Source of the DNA: Novosphingobium sp.
GTDB taxonomy: Bacteria > Pseudomonadota > Alphaproteobacteria > Sphingomonadales > Sphingomonadaceae
NCBI RefSeq assembly: GCF_030699305.1
Contig: NZ_JAUYNB010000038.1
Span: forward strand, 62,001 to 126,000
Length of the DNA: 64,000 bases
Direction of reading: 5' to 3'
The notes below the pieces were generated by a model. It worked only from the letters and a program-made list of their open reading frames with translations, searched no databases and was not told where the DNA came from. Positions within the stretch are counted from its first letter, which is position 1; each line of letters begins with the position of its first letter. A program made the translations under genes and the position numbers. Of this stretch, positions 54,081 to 63,686 are shown one piece after another.

Positions 54081-56672
54081 TCAGAACTGCTTTCTGAGGC
54101 TCAGGCGGATACTGCGCCCCAGTGCTTCGAGGGTGGCTGGCTGATAGGCCAGAGGCGTGCTGCCATCGGCAACCCGGCTGACCGCCGGGCGCCGGTTGAA
54201 CAGATTGCGCAGATCAATCGAAACGCGCGTCCCTTTGGCCCAGCCCGGTCCGTCCGGGATCATGCGCTCCAGATTGCCGAACAGGCGTGCATTGATCACC
54301 AGGTTGTCCGCAAAGCGCAGGTCATCGTTCGCGGTAATGCCGGTGACCCGCGTCGGCCCCAGCCAGTCCGCTTCCAGCCGGAGGCCGACCCCGGATTTGT
54401 TCACACCGGCCCGCACCTGGATTTCATGGCGCGGCTGTCCGCCCCGATCGTTCAGGGCAGAGCCGCCGAGATAATCGAACACCGGGCCATTGGCCGCCAC
54501 GGTCAGGCGGTCAGCCAGGTGCAGGACGTGAAAGATCGACAGCTGCAACCGGTCACCGCGTTCGCGGCCCGGCATTGGGGTGCGCTGGCGGGATGCCGGG
54601 GAATCGGCCTGCCGCCCCATCCGGCTTCGCCAGGTCGCGCCCCAGCGCAGATTTTCGCGTTCGCTGCGGGCAAGATTGACCGGACGCACATCGATCTGCG
54701 TCAACCGGCCAGCGGGATCGCGCAAGGACCGGTCCGGGAACGCCAGCAAGATCTCCGGGGTTGCCACCGGAAAGGACCGCACGGGATTGACGACTTTCTG
54801 CCAGACATAATCGGCGGTTACCGTCAGATCGGTGCCGTCCAGCGGTTCGGCCACGATGCCCAGCTTGAACACGTCGCGGGTGTCGCTGGTCAGGCCGGGA
54901 TTGCCGCCATCGATCCGGCTGACTTCGGCCGTGCTGCCCAGCGCTGCATCAAAGATCCGGTATCCGGGCGTGATCTGCACCGGATTGCCCAGGTCGGCCA
55001 GATCGGGCGCGGCTTGTTCGCGGTTGAACGAGGCGGTCAGCCGGATCGCTCGCACCGGTTGCCAGTTCAGACCGGCGCCATAGTTCAGCAGGTTGCCGAA
55101 ATCGGACAGATTGCGCCATTCGGCGTTGGCGTTCAGCGTCAGATCGCCCGGCACGATCCGCGACATCCCGGCCGCGACGACCGGCACGTCGATGTTGCCC
55201 TGAACCAGCAGCCGGTCCCGTTTCAGCCGGACGGCGGCGACCATGGCGGGATCGGCAGCCGAGCGCGACAGCCGCGCGGATTCAAAGCCCACCCGCAGGC
55301 TGGTCGATACTGCCCCGGCTGGCAGAGTCACTGCCCGGCCGTTCACCACGAAGTCGGTGGTCAAGCGGTGCGATACAATGCGGTCGATCTCGATCAGGCC
55401 GGGCGCCAGGCTGCTGCCGGCCCAGTCAGAATAAGGGTTGAAGCCCGGATCCGCAGCGGCAAGCAGCGCTTCCGCGTCAGCCGTCGCAAAGCCGCGCGCG
55501 GTCTGGCGGTCGGTGCTGACCCGGTTGAACTGACCGGTCAGGCTCCACTGCCATTGCGCCCAGTTTCCGGTCAGTGCTGCGCCAAAGTCGATCGTGCGAT
55601 CGGTGACATCGCGCTGCCGTGGCTGCGCGGCCACCCGCAGCACTGTCACATCCTGCGAGAACGGCGAAAACGGATTGCCTGACGGCAGCCGCAGGCTGAT
55701 ATCGGCAAGGCCCAGCAGCGATTGTCGTTGCTGCTCCTCGAACAGGCCGCTCAGCGTCAGGAAGGTGCCGGGACCGATCCGGCGATTGAACGTCGCGTTC
55801 AGCCGAAACTGCCGCTGGTCCGGCAGCAAGGAGCGATACTGCCCGGCGTTGATCGCCTCTCCGCGGTTGGCCAGTGGCACCAGCGCCGACAGGCCTGGCA
55901 CGATAGCCGCAGCACTTTCCGGGACCGGCACAAAGCGGACGGGCGCGCCCGCCGCCAGATCCAGCGCCGGGTCCAGCGTGGCTCCGGCGACGACCGGCCC
56001 GAACACGCCTGTAAAACCATACGGGATATCGGCAGGCGGCTGCACGATATCCCGCTCGCTTTCCAGCAGCCGCGCATCGCGGCGGTAATCGATCCCGACA
56101 CTCCAGCGACCGTTGTCCGACGTGCTCAGAAATCCGGCTTCGCCGCGCAGGCCCCGGCGTCCTCCATCGGTCGCAAAGGTCAGGTCGGAGCGCACGGTCA
56201 GGGCGCGAAAGTCCTTTTGCAGGACAAAGTTGAGCACCCGCTGATCCGGACTGAAGCCGTATTGCAGCGCGGCTTCTTCCGACAGGACATCGACCCGGCG
56301 GATCGCCTCGGTCGGCAGTTCGCGCACTTCCGTTTCGCTGGCGGTGCGCTGGCCGTTGACCAGGATCACCGGCCGGTTCCCGCCGCGCCCGCGCCCGCTG
56401 CGGGTGAGCACCGACAATTCCGCGATCAGTTCACCGACACTGCTGACCCCATAGGAGGCGACTTCTTCCTCATCGAGTTGCAGTTCGGGCGGAAGCACGC
56501 TCAGCGCCCGTCCGGCGAATGACCGGCCCGACACCACGATTTCCTCGGTCGCAGCGCTGTCCGCCTCGGTAGCATCGCCGATGATGGCCCCGGCGTCCTG
56601 CGCCCACGCCGTTTGGACCAGGCAAATGGCCAGCACCGACCCGGCTGGCAGGCCTGGCTTCGAAGAGGGCAT
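54081..56672 (-). CDS. TonB-dependent outer-membrane receptor (3)
   Basis: The 863-residue protein has a signal peptide (MPSSKPGLPAGSVLAICLVQTAWAQ), a plug-like domain (EEIVVSGRSFAGRA, GRGGNRPVILVNGQRTASETEVRELPTEAIRRVDVLSEEAALQYGFSPDQRVLNFVLQ) and a long beta-barrel ending SIRLSLRKQF. The plug resembles the sphingomonad subfamily with a degenerate GRNxxGG motif. It is the last gene of the phosphatase/phosphoesterase operon and may import the released product or an organophosphorus ligand. Confidence 0.85.
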   Translation of the reverse strand: MPSSKPGLPAGSVLAICLVQTAWAQDAGAIIGDATEADSAATEEIVVSGRSFAGRALSVLPPELQLDEEEVASYGVSSVGELIAELSVLTRSGRGRGGNRPVILVNGQRTASETEVRELPTEAIRRVDVLSEEAALQYGFSPDQRVLNFVLQKDFRALTVRSDLTFATDGGRRGLRGEAGFLSTSDNGRWSVGIDYRRDARLLESERDIVQPPADIPYGFTGVFGPVVAGATLDPALDLAAGAPVRFVPVPESAAAIVPGLSALVPLANRGEAINAGQYRSLLPDQRQFRLNATFNRRIGPGTFLTLSGLFEEQQRQSLLGLADISLRLPSGNPFSPFSQDVTVLRVAAQPRQRDVTDRTIDFGAALTGNWAQWQWSLTGQFNRVSTDRQTARGFATADAEALLAAADPGFNPYSDWAGSSLAPGLIEIDRIVSHRLTTDFVVNGRAVTLPAGAVSTSLRVGFESARLSRSAADPAMVAAVRLKRDRLLVQGNIDVPVVAAGMSRIVPGDLTLNANAEWRNLSDFGNLLNYGAGLNWQPVRAIRLTASFNREQAAPDLADLGNPVQITPGYRIFDAALGSTAEVSRIDGGNPGLTSDTRDVFKLGIVAEPLDGTDLTVTADYVWQKVVNPVRSFPVATPEILLAFPDRSLRDPAGRLTQIDVRPVNLARSERENLRWGATWRSRMGRQADSPASRQRTPMPGRERGDRLQLSIFHVLHLADRLTVAANGPVFDYLGGSALNDRGGQPRHEIQVRAGVNKSGVGLRLEADWLGPTRVTGITANDDLRFADNLVINARLFGNLERMIPDGPGWAKGTRVSIDLRNLFNRRPAVSRVADGSTPLAYQPATLEALGRSIRLSLRKQF

Positions 56673-56711
56673 TGCAGGGATTGTCCGGATCAGGCCGCGG
56701 GGAACCGGCAA

Positions 56712-58199
56712 TCAGGTGCGCGGCGTGACGAACGTTGGATTGGCATAGAACCACAGGTCGTCCCACGGGTTCTCACCAGCCGGATCTTCGGCCGGTTCCA
56801 GTTCCTGGGTGTTGGTCCCGCGCACGCGCAGATACAGCGGTGCCTGCACTTTGCTGATGCGGTGGCGCATCACCAGATCGTCGCCCTGCCGCTGCCAGTC
56901 GGCGCTGGTAAAGCGGCGCAGCACCGTGGTCGCGGGCGCGCGGTCCGTGCTGCGGTCTGCCACCGGCCCGGTGACCGTGCCGGAAATCAGGTCGATCCGG
57001 GCTACCTGCGGCGAATGGCCGCCGCTGTTCGCCCCCTGCGGATCGCGCACCCGGATTTCGACCGTGATGGTTTCGCCCGGGCGGATCACCAGTTCATCGC
57101 CAAGCCCGACCGATTTGCCGCGCGAACGCGAACCCGTCACTTTCACATCGACGGCGGACACCAGATCACCGGTCGTCACGAAGATGCGGCCATGGCGCAG
57201 GCCGTCCAGAATGTCGGTGTGGTCGCGCCGGGCCAGCACATAGGTCTTGGAATATTCACCCGGCCAGAAATCGCTGCCGCCTTCGCGCCAGTGGCGGTGC
57301 GAATCCGATGTTGCGGTGACCCACCAGCGCCGCCCTTCGGACAGCATGGAATCCCACAGCCCACCAACCCGTGCGGTCATCGGATCGAACCCGCCCATGG
57401 TCGGCACCTTGCGATAGCCGCCGCGCCGACCTTCGGGATCGAGGCTGCCATCGGGGCTGATCGCGCCAGCCTGATGGCCGGGCGCGCCTTCCATGCCGAC
57501 TGCGACCTTGGGCGCGGTATCGTTCCAGTTGCGGAATTCAGCCGGATCATAGCGCCCATACTTGCCGGCTTCCGGGGCCGAGCGCGAAGGATGGTTGGCA
57601 AACAGCACCGGCGGCAAGGGATGCGCCTTCATTGCGTTGAGCGCGGCGATCATCCGCTCCGGTTCATCGCGCGCCGGATCGGCGGGATGCGGATCGCGGC
57701 GGGAATGGCCTTTTTCGATCTCGAACAACTGGCTGCGCTCACCATCGCTGCGCGGGATGATCAGACTGGAATGATCGCCATTGGGCGTGTCGAATTCCAT
57801 GCCGTAGAACTGCAGCACTTCGGGCACGGCGCGCCGGGATTCCAGCAGCGCGGGATAGGCGATGTCGCGGTTGATCTGCGAATGGTTGGGGCCGCCATGA
57901 TCGGTGGAAACCATCCATCCCAGCCCGAACCCTCGGGCCATTTCGGCATTCTTCTGGATCGAATAGCGCCCATCCTTGCCGAACAGCGGGGTGGGGATCG
58001 CGGCCGGGTTGGCCGGATCGGCCTGATAATCGGCGCTGAATTCGCTGTGGATGTGATGATCGCCAGCCAGCCATTCGCGTTCTCCTGCGCTGCTGACCGG
58101 GGCATCGGCTGGCACAACCAGGCGCGTGTGCCCTTCGTGGGCAGCCACTGGCGCGGCGAGCAAGGCACAGCTGAGCAGCGCAAAACGGAACTTGAGCAT
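56712..58199 (-). CDS. Exported PHP-domain phosphoesterase (DUF3604-type)
   Basis: The 495-residue protein has a signal peptide (MLKFRFALLSCALLAAPVAA). A PHP-type metal site follows: GDHHIHSEFS near residue 47, MVSTDHGG near residue 96, YGMEFDTPNGDH, ANHPSRS and TATSDSHRHW. These supply the His and Asp residues for a multinuclear metal centre. A beta-rich C-terminal domain ends the protein. It likely hydrolyses a phosphoester in the periplasm. The position between two TonB receptors and near an acid phosphatase suggests a joint phosphorus-scavenging role. Confidence 0.8.
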   Translation of the reverse strand: MLKFRFALLSCALLAAPVAAHEGHTRLVVPADAPVSSAGEREWLAGDHHIHSEFSADYQADPANPAAIPTPLFGKDGRYSIQKNAEMARGFGLGWMVSTDHGGPNHSQINRDIAYPALLESRRAVPEVLQFYGMEFDTPNGDHSSLIIPRSDGERSQLFEIEKGHSRRDPHPADPARDEPERMIAALNAMKAHPLPPVLFANHPSRSAPEAGKYGRYDPAEFRNWNDTAPKVAVGMEGAPGHQAGAISPDGSLDPEGRRGGYRKVPTMGGFDPMTARVGGLWDSMLSEGRRWWVTATSDSHRHWREGGSDFWPGEYSKTYVLARRDHTDILDGLRHGRIFVTTGDLVSAVDVKVTGSRSRGKSVGLGDELVIRPGETITVEIRVRDPQGANSGGHSPQVARIDLISGTVTGPVADRSTDRAPATTVLRRFTSADWQRQGDDLVMRHRISKVQAPLYLRVRGTNTQELEPAEDPAGENPWDDLWFYANPTFVTPRT

Positions 58200-58229
58200 G
58201 ACGAAAAGGTCCTGTGCAAAAGGAGAGGA

Positions 58230-58253
58230 CCGGAGCGCCCGCGGGCGCTCCGG
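58230..58253 (-). terminator. Perfect 24-bp palindrome between receptor 4 and the PHP gene
   Basis: CCGGAGCGCCCG (58230-58241) is followed directly by its inverse, CGGGCGCTCCGG (58242-58253), 23 bases past the receptor stop. On the minus strand CCTCTCCTTTT follows. It probably terminates or attenuates transcription, lowering expression of the downstream PHP gene. Confidence 0.6.
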
Positions 58254-58275
58254 CCTTCGACTGGATTAAGCCGGA

Positions 58276-61242
58276 TCAGAAGTTGAAGCGAGCGCCCCAC
58301 ATATAACGCGCGCCGAACTTTTCGAACTCGATCACGCGTGCAGGATCGCCGACGTAGCGAATGCCCGGTTCGTCCAGCAGGTTGTTGGCATCGAAGAACA
58401 GCTCGATGTTCTTGTTGATCTCGTACCGCATCGACAGATCGAGCCGCCCGACGTTGCCCCAGAAGTTGTCGCCGACAATCGGGTTGGAACCGAGCGAATC
58501 CAGCCACTCCTTGCGATGCTGCCAGCTCAGCCGGGCCGAGAACCCGGCCTTTTCGTAGTAGCCCGACACGTTGTAGAGCAGGTCCGACGATCCCGGCAGC
58601 TTGACGGTGCGGCCATCGGGGGTCCGGGCTTCGGTGTCGTTCAGGGTCAGGTTGGCCTGGATCCCGAACCCGCCCATCCATTCCGGCAGGCCAAGGCTGC
58701 GGGCCAACCCTTCGAACGGCTGCGAGAAGGCCACTTCCAGCCCCTTGATCGAGCCGCTGCCGCCGTTGCCGGTGGTGGTATAGGAATACGTCGAACGCTT
58801 CAGTTCGGGCGTGTCGAAAGTCGTGATCCCGAACTGGTCATACTCGATGTTGAACAGGACGTCCTTGAGGTCCTTGTAGAACACCCCGACCGAGAAGAAC
58901 CCGCGCGAGGGCATATACCATTCGTAGTAGAGGTCGACGCCCTTGGCCTTTTCCGGCTTGGCCAGCGGGTTACCCCCTGAAACCGTGCCTGCAACGTCGT
59001 TGAACGACAGGTTCGGCCGCAGCGTGGGATAGTCCGGCCGCGCCGCGCCGGTGTTGAACGACAGGCGCACCTTCATGTCGGATGTGAGATCCCAGTTGAT
59101 GTGGGCGCTGGGGAAAACCATCGTCTGATCGGCGATCAGCGTGGCGGGCGTGAAGACCGTGGCCCCGGCGACCGTCGACTGGATGTTGGCCGTGCTCTTG
59201 TTGCGCACGTTTTCGACGCGCGCGCCGGCCACGATATTGCCCCAGTCGAAATACGACGTGCCCATCAGGTATCCGGCGACGACCCGCTCGTTCACCTTGT
59301 AGTAGTTGATCTGCGACGTGTTGGGCTGCACCCGCGTGCCGCCGCGCGTGACGAAGCTGTCAAACATCGCAGCGCCCATTTCGCTGGAGAAATAGCGGAA
59401 GTCATAGCCCAGCGGGATTCGGCCCTTGAACGGTTCGGTAATCGCAAAGGCTTCCATGCGCGGCAGCGGGATACCGGCGGCCGTCAGGTCGGCTGCGCGT
59501 GCTTCCAGCACGGTGCGGTTGGAATCCTTGGTGCGGTCATCCATCTGGACGCCGAACTGAAGCTTCGTTTCGCTGCCGAACAGCGCGATGTCGCGGTTGA
59601 CGTCAAGCCGTGCGGTATAGGCTTTGGTCTCGTCCCGCTGATCGTTGCGGGTCATGGTCACGTAATCGAGTTCGGTGGTCGAAATGAACGGGCGCTCTGC
59701 CCCGCGGCTGAAGCTGCCGTCGGGATTGCGGATCGTCTGATAGAGCCGCAGCGCGTTGATTTCCGGGTTGGTCAGGTCATAGGTCACGGTCGGGCGCAGC
59801 AGGACGTCGCGCGGGCTGACCCAGGTGGACCCGAACGGCGGGCGGGAATCGGCCTGCGCGCGGGTAAAGTTCAGCCGCCATTTGACATCCCAGGCACCCA
59901 TTTCATGGTTGCCGCCCAGCGTGTTGGTGAAGATCCGCTGGCGCGATGAATTGCTGTTGAGCGTCGAATCGATTTCCACGCCATAGATCGTGCCCTTGTA
60001 CGGCGTATTCCCGGTCGATGAATTGGCCCAGCCGGGGCCGTTGCGGCTGTCATCGACGTCGAACACATAGGCGCTGCGCAGTTCGTCGTCGCGGAATTCG
60101 GTGTGCACGGAATTCAGGAAGAACTCATGCCCCGGCGCAGGACGCCAGTCGAGCCGGCCACCGAACGCGGTGTTGCTGCGGGTCAGGCGATAAAGCTTGT
60201 TCTGGCTGTTGTTGTTCCACACCTGCCCGTCGGGCCGCAGGGTCCAGCCGCCTTCGAAGTTGTCCGTCACCATGTCGCGTTCATACCGCGACGCGGTCAG
60301 CAGCAGCCCGACGGTATCGTTGAAGAACCGGTTGGCGACATATCCGCTGGCGTTGTATTGCTTGCCGCCACCCAGATCGTTGAACCCAAGGCCCAGATCG
60401 GCGGCCATGCGGAAGCCCGGATAATCAAACGCCCCGCGCGTACGCACGTCGATGTTGCCCGCAACGGTCTCACCCGCCATGTCCGCAGTCACGGCCTTGC
60501 GCACCACGACTGCGCTGGCGATCGAGGACGGGATGGTGTCGAACCGGGTGGTGCGGCCAGCCGGGCTGATCACGTTGATTCCGTCGAACGAGATCGTGGT
60601 CCAGCTGGTGCGCGCGCCGCGCAGGCTGACGAAGCGTTCCTGGCCCTGATCGCGCTGCACGGCGATGCCCGGCAGGCGCGACAGCGCGGCGGCAATGTTC
60701 TGATCGGGGAAGCGGCCAATGCTGTCCGCCGCCACGACGCTGACCAGCGAGGTCGAAGAGCGCTGCAACTGGAGCGCGGCGGCTTCGGATTCGGCAATCG
60801 GGCGCGCGGCCGAAACCACGATCTCGCCGTCGGCCGACTGCGTAGCCATGCGCACGGCAACATCCGTTGCCATGCCGGACTGGACTTCGATCTGCTGCAC
60901 GACATCCGGCAGGCCGATGTAGGTCACGGTGATGGTGTGCGGGCCAGCCGCCACCCGGTTCAGGCGAAAGCGGCCTTCGGTATTGGTCCGCGCAACCACG
61001 CTGGAGCTGTCCAGCCGGACTTCCGCGCCGTTGATGAAGCGGCCCGAAGCGTCGGTCACGACGCCTTCGATGGTGCCCATGGTGGCCTCGTCAGCCGCCG
61101 CAGCAGCGGCAGCGCCCGCAACCGGCAGCGAGCCTGTATCGGCGGTCGCGGAGGCGGCGAAGGCGCCGGTCGAAGCGGTGAGTGCGGCCAGCGCGCTTGT
61201 CGCGAGCATGGCAATACGAATCGTGGCGGAACGGCCCGTCAT
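58276..61242 (-). CDS. TonB-dependent receptor (4) with N-terminal carboxypeptidase-regulatory-like domain
   Basis: The 988-residue protein has a signal peptide (ending about GAFAAS) and an Ala-rich linker. A CarboxypepD_reg-like domain (MGTIEGVVTDASGRFINGAEVRLDSSSVVARTNTEGRFRLNRVAAGPHTITVTYIGL) follows, then the plug (SIGRFPDQNIAAALSRLPGIAVQRDQGQERFVSLRGARTSWTTISFDGINV) and a barrel ending GARYMWGARFNF. This type commonly imports oligosaccharides or other large ligands. It lies 74 bases downstream of the phosphatase gene. Confidence 0.9.
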   Translation of the reverse strand: MTGRSATIRIAMLATSALAALTASTGAFAASATADTGSLPVAGAAAAAAADEATMGTIEGVVTDASGRFINGAEVRLDSSSVVARTNTEGRFRLNRVAAGPHTITVTYIGLPDVVQQIEVQSGMATDVAVRMATQSADGEIVVSAARPIAESEAAALQLQRSSTSLVSVVAADSIGRFPDQNIAAALSRLPGIAVQRDQGQERFVSLRGARTSWTTISFDGINVISPAGRTTRFDTIPSSIASAVVVRKAVTADMAGETVAGNIDVRTRGAFDYPGFRMAADLGLGFNDLGGGKQYNASGYVANRFFNDTVGLLLTASRYERDMVTDNFEGGWTLRPDGQVWNNNSQNKLYRLTRSNTAFGGRLDWRPAPGHEFFLNSVHTEFRDDELRSAYVFDVDDSRNGPGWANSSTGNTPYKGTIYGVEIDSTLNSNSSRQRIFTNTLGGNHEMGAWDVKWRLNFTRAQADSRPPFGSTWVSPRDVLLRPTVTYDLTNPEINALRLYQTIRNPDGSFSRGAERPFISTTELDYVTMTRNDQRDETKAYTARLDVNRDIALFGSETKLQFGVQMDDRTKDSNRTVLEARAADLTAAGIPLPRMEAFAITEPFKGRIPLGYDFRYFSSEMGAAMFDSFVTRGGTRVQPNTSQINYYKVNERVVAGYLMGTSYFDWGNIVAGARVENVRNKSTANIQSTVAGATVFTPATLIADQTMVFPSAHINWDLTSDMKVRLSFNTGAARPDYPTLRPNLSFNDVAGTVSGGNPLAKPEKAKGVDLYYEWYMPSRGFFSVGVFYKDLKDVLFNIEYDQFGITTFDTPELKRSTYSYTTTGNGGSGSIKGLEVAFSQPFEGLARSLGLPEWMGGFGIQANLTLNDTEARTPDGRTVKLPGSSDLLYNVSGYYEKAGFSARLSWQHRKEWLDSLGSNPIVGDNFWGNVGRLDLSMRYEINKNIELFFDANNLLDEPGIRYVGDPARVIEFEKFGARYMWGARFNF

Positions 61243-61316
61243 TGTTTTTCCCCTGGTTGGTCGGATTGGATGCGTTGTCGTGATTGCATGTGAGCAGGTG
61301 AGCGCTGCTCTGGTGG

Positions 61317-62762
61317 TCAGTTCCCGGTGCCCGAGTAGGGCAGGGAGTTTTCGAACCGCCGGGTGTCCGGCAGTCCGCTTTTCTGCGGCGCGATGGTCTT
61401 GGCGCCATCGGCGGCCTTGTTCACGCGGGCTTCGTCATACAGGAGGCCATCGGCCGTATAGGCGGCATAGTGCAGGGTGCCGCCGTCGATCGAAATCACC
61501 TGATAGAACTGCGTGTTTTCCCCCAGCCGGTTCAGCCTGACGCCGGACGGCGCGAAATCTTCCCAGCCATTTTCGCGGAACTTGTATTGCTTGGGGCCGG
61601 ACACCGAATTGACGAACATCGTCGTCAACCCGCGCTCATCGCGCGCGGCCCGGCGGCGCGGTTTCTGGACCGGTTCCTCGATCGAGCCGCGCGCATACGT
61701 GTGATCGTGGCCTTGCAGCACCAGATCGACCTTGTGACGCAGCAGCACAGGCAGCAGGATTTCGCGCATCCGGGCGTTGTCGCGTTCGCGTCCGGATGAA
61801 AAGACCGGATGATGCTGCGTGACGATCCGCCAGCGCGAAGTGCTGGCCGTCAGCTTTGCATCGAGCCAGCGAGCCTGGGCTGCGGTATCCGGCGCGTTGG
61901 AATCGAGCACGAAGACGTGCAGATCATCCGAATAGCGGATGTCATAGACAGTCTCATGCAGTTCAGCAGGAAGCGTCGCTTCCACCGGCAGGCGGAACTG
62001 CGGCCGCCACAGAAACGCCAGCGCCCGCTGCTTGTCTGCTTCGGTCAGGCCGATGGCTTCGTATTCATGGTTTCCGGCCACCGGGATGGCCGGGACCATG
62101 CCATGGATAAAGCCGCCCGCACGGAACCACTGCGCCCATTCCAGATCGCGCGAACCGCGATTGACCAGGTCACCGGCGTGCAGGATGAAACGGGCATCGG
62201 GGGCCGTCTGGAACGCGGCGCGGATGACGCGCGGCCAGTGCGAATCAAGGCCGTTCTGCGCGTCACCCAGATAAATGAACTTTACCGGTCCCTGACGCGG
62301 TGCGGTGCGGGTCTGGAACCATTCGCTCCACTTCCCGTCGGCTCCCTGAACGCGGTAAGCGTAAAGCGTATCGGGTTCGAGGCCTTCGAACCGCACCGAA
62401 TGATAGGCCGCACCGGGCAGGCCTTCGTTATGGGCAACCGGGATGCGCACGCCCGCGCGCTGGATCGCAGCGAGGTCGATGGTTTCGCTTTGCGCCGCAA
62501 CGGTCGCGGCCAACTGGTCGAACCGGGCGTCGGGCAAAGCCTTGGCGATTTCCGCCCTGGTGGCAGTGACCGAGGTATCGGTGCGCCAGTTCACACTGAT
62601 GCTCGTCGCCGGATTGCCGTCTACGGTGGCAACGATCCGGTCAGGCCAGCCGGAGGCCTGCTGCCACGGGGCCTGGTCCGGCTTGTGGCCGCCTTCGTGG
62701 GCGTGGATGGGAACGGCCAGGGCCAGAACGGCCGTGGCGATCAACATGAATGGACGAATCAC
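61317..62762 (-). CDS. Exported purple-acid-type metallophosphatase
   Basis: The 481-residue protein has a signal peptide (ending HAHEG) and an N-terminal fibronectin-like domain typical of purple acid phosphatases (DRIVATVDGNPATSISVNWRTD). The metallophosphatase motifs FIYLGDAQNG, LHAGDLVNRG, VAGNHEYEA, IVTQHHPVFSS and VLQGHDHTYARG give all metal ligands. It hydrolyses phosphomonoesters in the periplasm or at the cell surface. It heads the four-gene operon and faces the response-regulator gene across a region with tandem repeats. Confidence 0.9.
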   Translation of the reverse strand: MIRPFMLIATAVLALAVPIHAHEGGHKPDQAPWQQASGWPDRIVATVDGNPATSISVNWRTDTSVTATRAEIAKALPDARFDQLAATVAAQSETIDLAAIQRAGVRIPVAHNEGLPGAAYHSVRFEGLEPDTLYAYRVQGADGKWSEWFQTRTAPRQGPVKFIYLGDAQNGLDSHWPRVIRAAFQTAPDARFILHAGDLVNRGSRDLEWAQWFRAGGFIHGMVPAIPVAGNHEYEAIGLTEADKQRALAFLWRPQFRLPVEATLPAELHETVYDIRYSDDLHVFVLDSNAPDTAAQARWLDAKLTASTSRWRIVTQHHPVFSSGRERDNARMREILLPVLLRHKVDLVLQGHDHTYARGSIEEPVQKPRRRAARDERGLTTMFVNSVSGPKQYKFRENGWEDFAPSGVRLNRLGENTQFYQVISIDGGTLHYAAYTADGLLYDEARVNKAADGAKTIAPQKSGLPDTRRFENSLPYSGTGN

Positions 62763-62812
62763 GGTAGCCCCTGTGTTGCAGTGCAGCGAGGAGCGGGCTA
62801 CTTCCCGTGAAT

Positions 62813-62841
62813 GTTAGGTTTTGGTCAGTTTCATTAGGTTT
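62813..62841. promoter_or_regulatory. Tandem direct repeats, candidate response-regulator site
   Basis: TTAGGTTT occurs at 62814-62821 and 62834-62841, exactly 20 bases apart, with the related TCAGTTTC at 62825-62832 between. Spacing of roughly one helix turn is typical of OmpR/PhoB-type binding. The site lies 51 bases upstream of the phosphatase start and upstream of the two-component genes. The rest of the 228-base gap has no gene. Confidence 0.5.
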
Positions 62842-62990
62842 CCTTAATGTCCCCGCGCGGCCACCGATTGGGCCTGCGTTCCTGGCTTCGTGCATAGCAG
62901 CGGACGCTTTCCGGACCGGGCGCTTGTCTCCTGATTGTCACGGAGTGCCGCTAACGCGCACGGGTCTCACACCTGTTGCAAGAGCATACC

Positions 62991-63686
62991 TTGACCAAGA
63001 AAGTCCTGCTGATTGAGGACGACCCCAAGACCGCCAGATTCATTTGCGCATCACTGCAAGAGGCAGGGTTCGCCGTGGACTGCGCCTACAACGGCATCGA
63101 CGGGCTGAATCTGGCGCGGTCAGGCGCGCATCACTGCATCGTGCTGGACCGGTTGATGGAAGGCGTCGAGGGCTTGACCCTGCTCAGGACACTGCGCGGC
63201 GAGGGGTGCGACATTCCCGTCCTGATCCTGTCCGCGATTGGTTCGACCGACGAGCGCGTGCGCGGCTTGCGCGCCGGGGCGGATGACTATCTCACCAAGC
63301 CCTTTGCATCGGCTGAACTGCTCGCCCGGATCGAATCCGTGCTGCGGCGCAAGTCGCCCGATGGTCCGGCACAGGCCAGGTTGTCGTGCGACGATTTGCG
63401 CATGGACCTGATGACTGGCCAGGTCTCGCGCGCTGGCCAGCCGCTCAGCCTGTCTCCGCGCGGTTCGCAGTTGCTGGCCTTTTTCCTGCGGCACAAGGGT
63501 GAGGTGGTTACGCGGCGCATGATCCTGGAGCAGGTCTGGCACTATGATTTCGATCCGGGCACGAATGTGATCGATGTCCATGTCAGCAACCTGCGCCGGT
63601 CGATCGATATGCCCGGCTTGCCGCGATTGCTGCACACCATTCGCGGCCTGGGCTACCGCCTGTGCGATCAGCGCGATGACGCCTAG
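62991..63686 (+). CDS. OmpR-family response regulator
   Basis: The 231-residue protein has a receiver domain (VLLIEDDPKTARFI, phospho-acceptor Asp in CIVLDRLMEG, Lys in YLTKPFASAEL) and a C-terminal winged helix (LSPRGSQLLAFFLRHKGEVVTRRMILEQVWHYDFDPGTNVIDVHVSNLRRSID...IRGLGYRL). No ATG is available; TTG at 62991 gives the expected N-terminus, with TTG 62976 as an alternative. It overlaps the sensor kinase by 11 bases and is divergent from the phosphatase operon, its likely target. Confidence 0.9.
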   Translation: MTKKVLLIEDDPKTARFICASLQEAGFAVDCAYNGIDGLNLARSGAHHCIVLDRLMEGVEGLTLLRTLRGEGCDIPVLILSAIGSTDERVRGLRAGADDYLTKPFASAELLARIESVLRRKSPDGPAQARLSCDDLRMDLMTGQVSRAGQPLSLSPRGSQLLAFFLRHKGEVVTRRMILEQVWHYDFDPGTNVIDVHVSNLRRSIDMPGLPRLLHTIRGLGYRLCDQRDDA

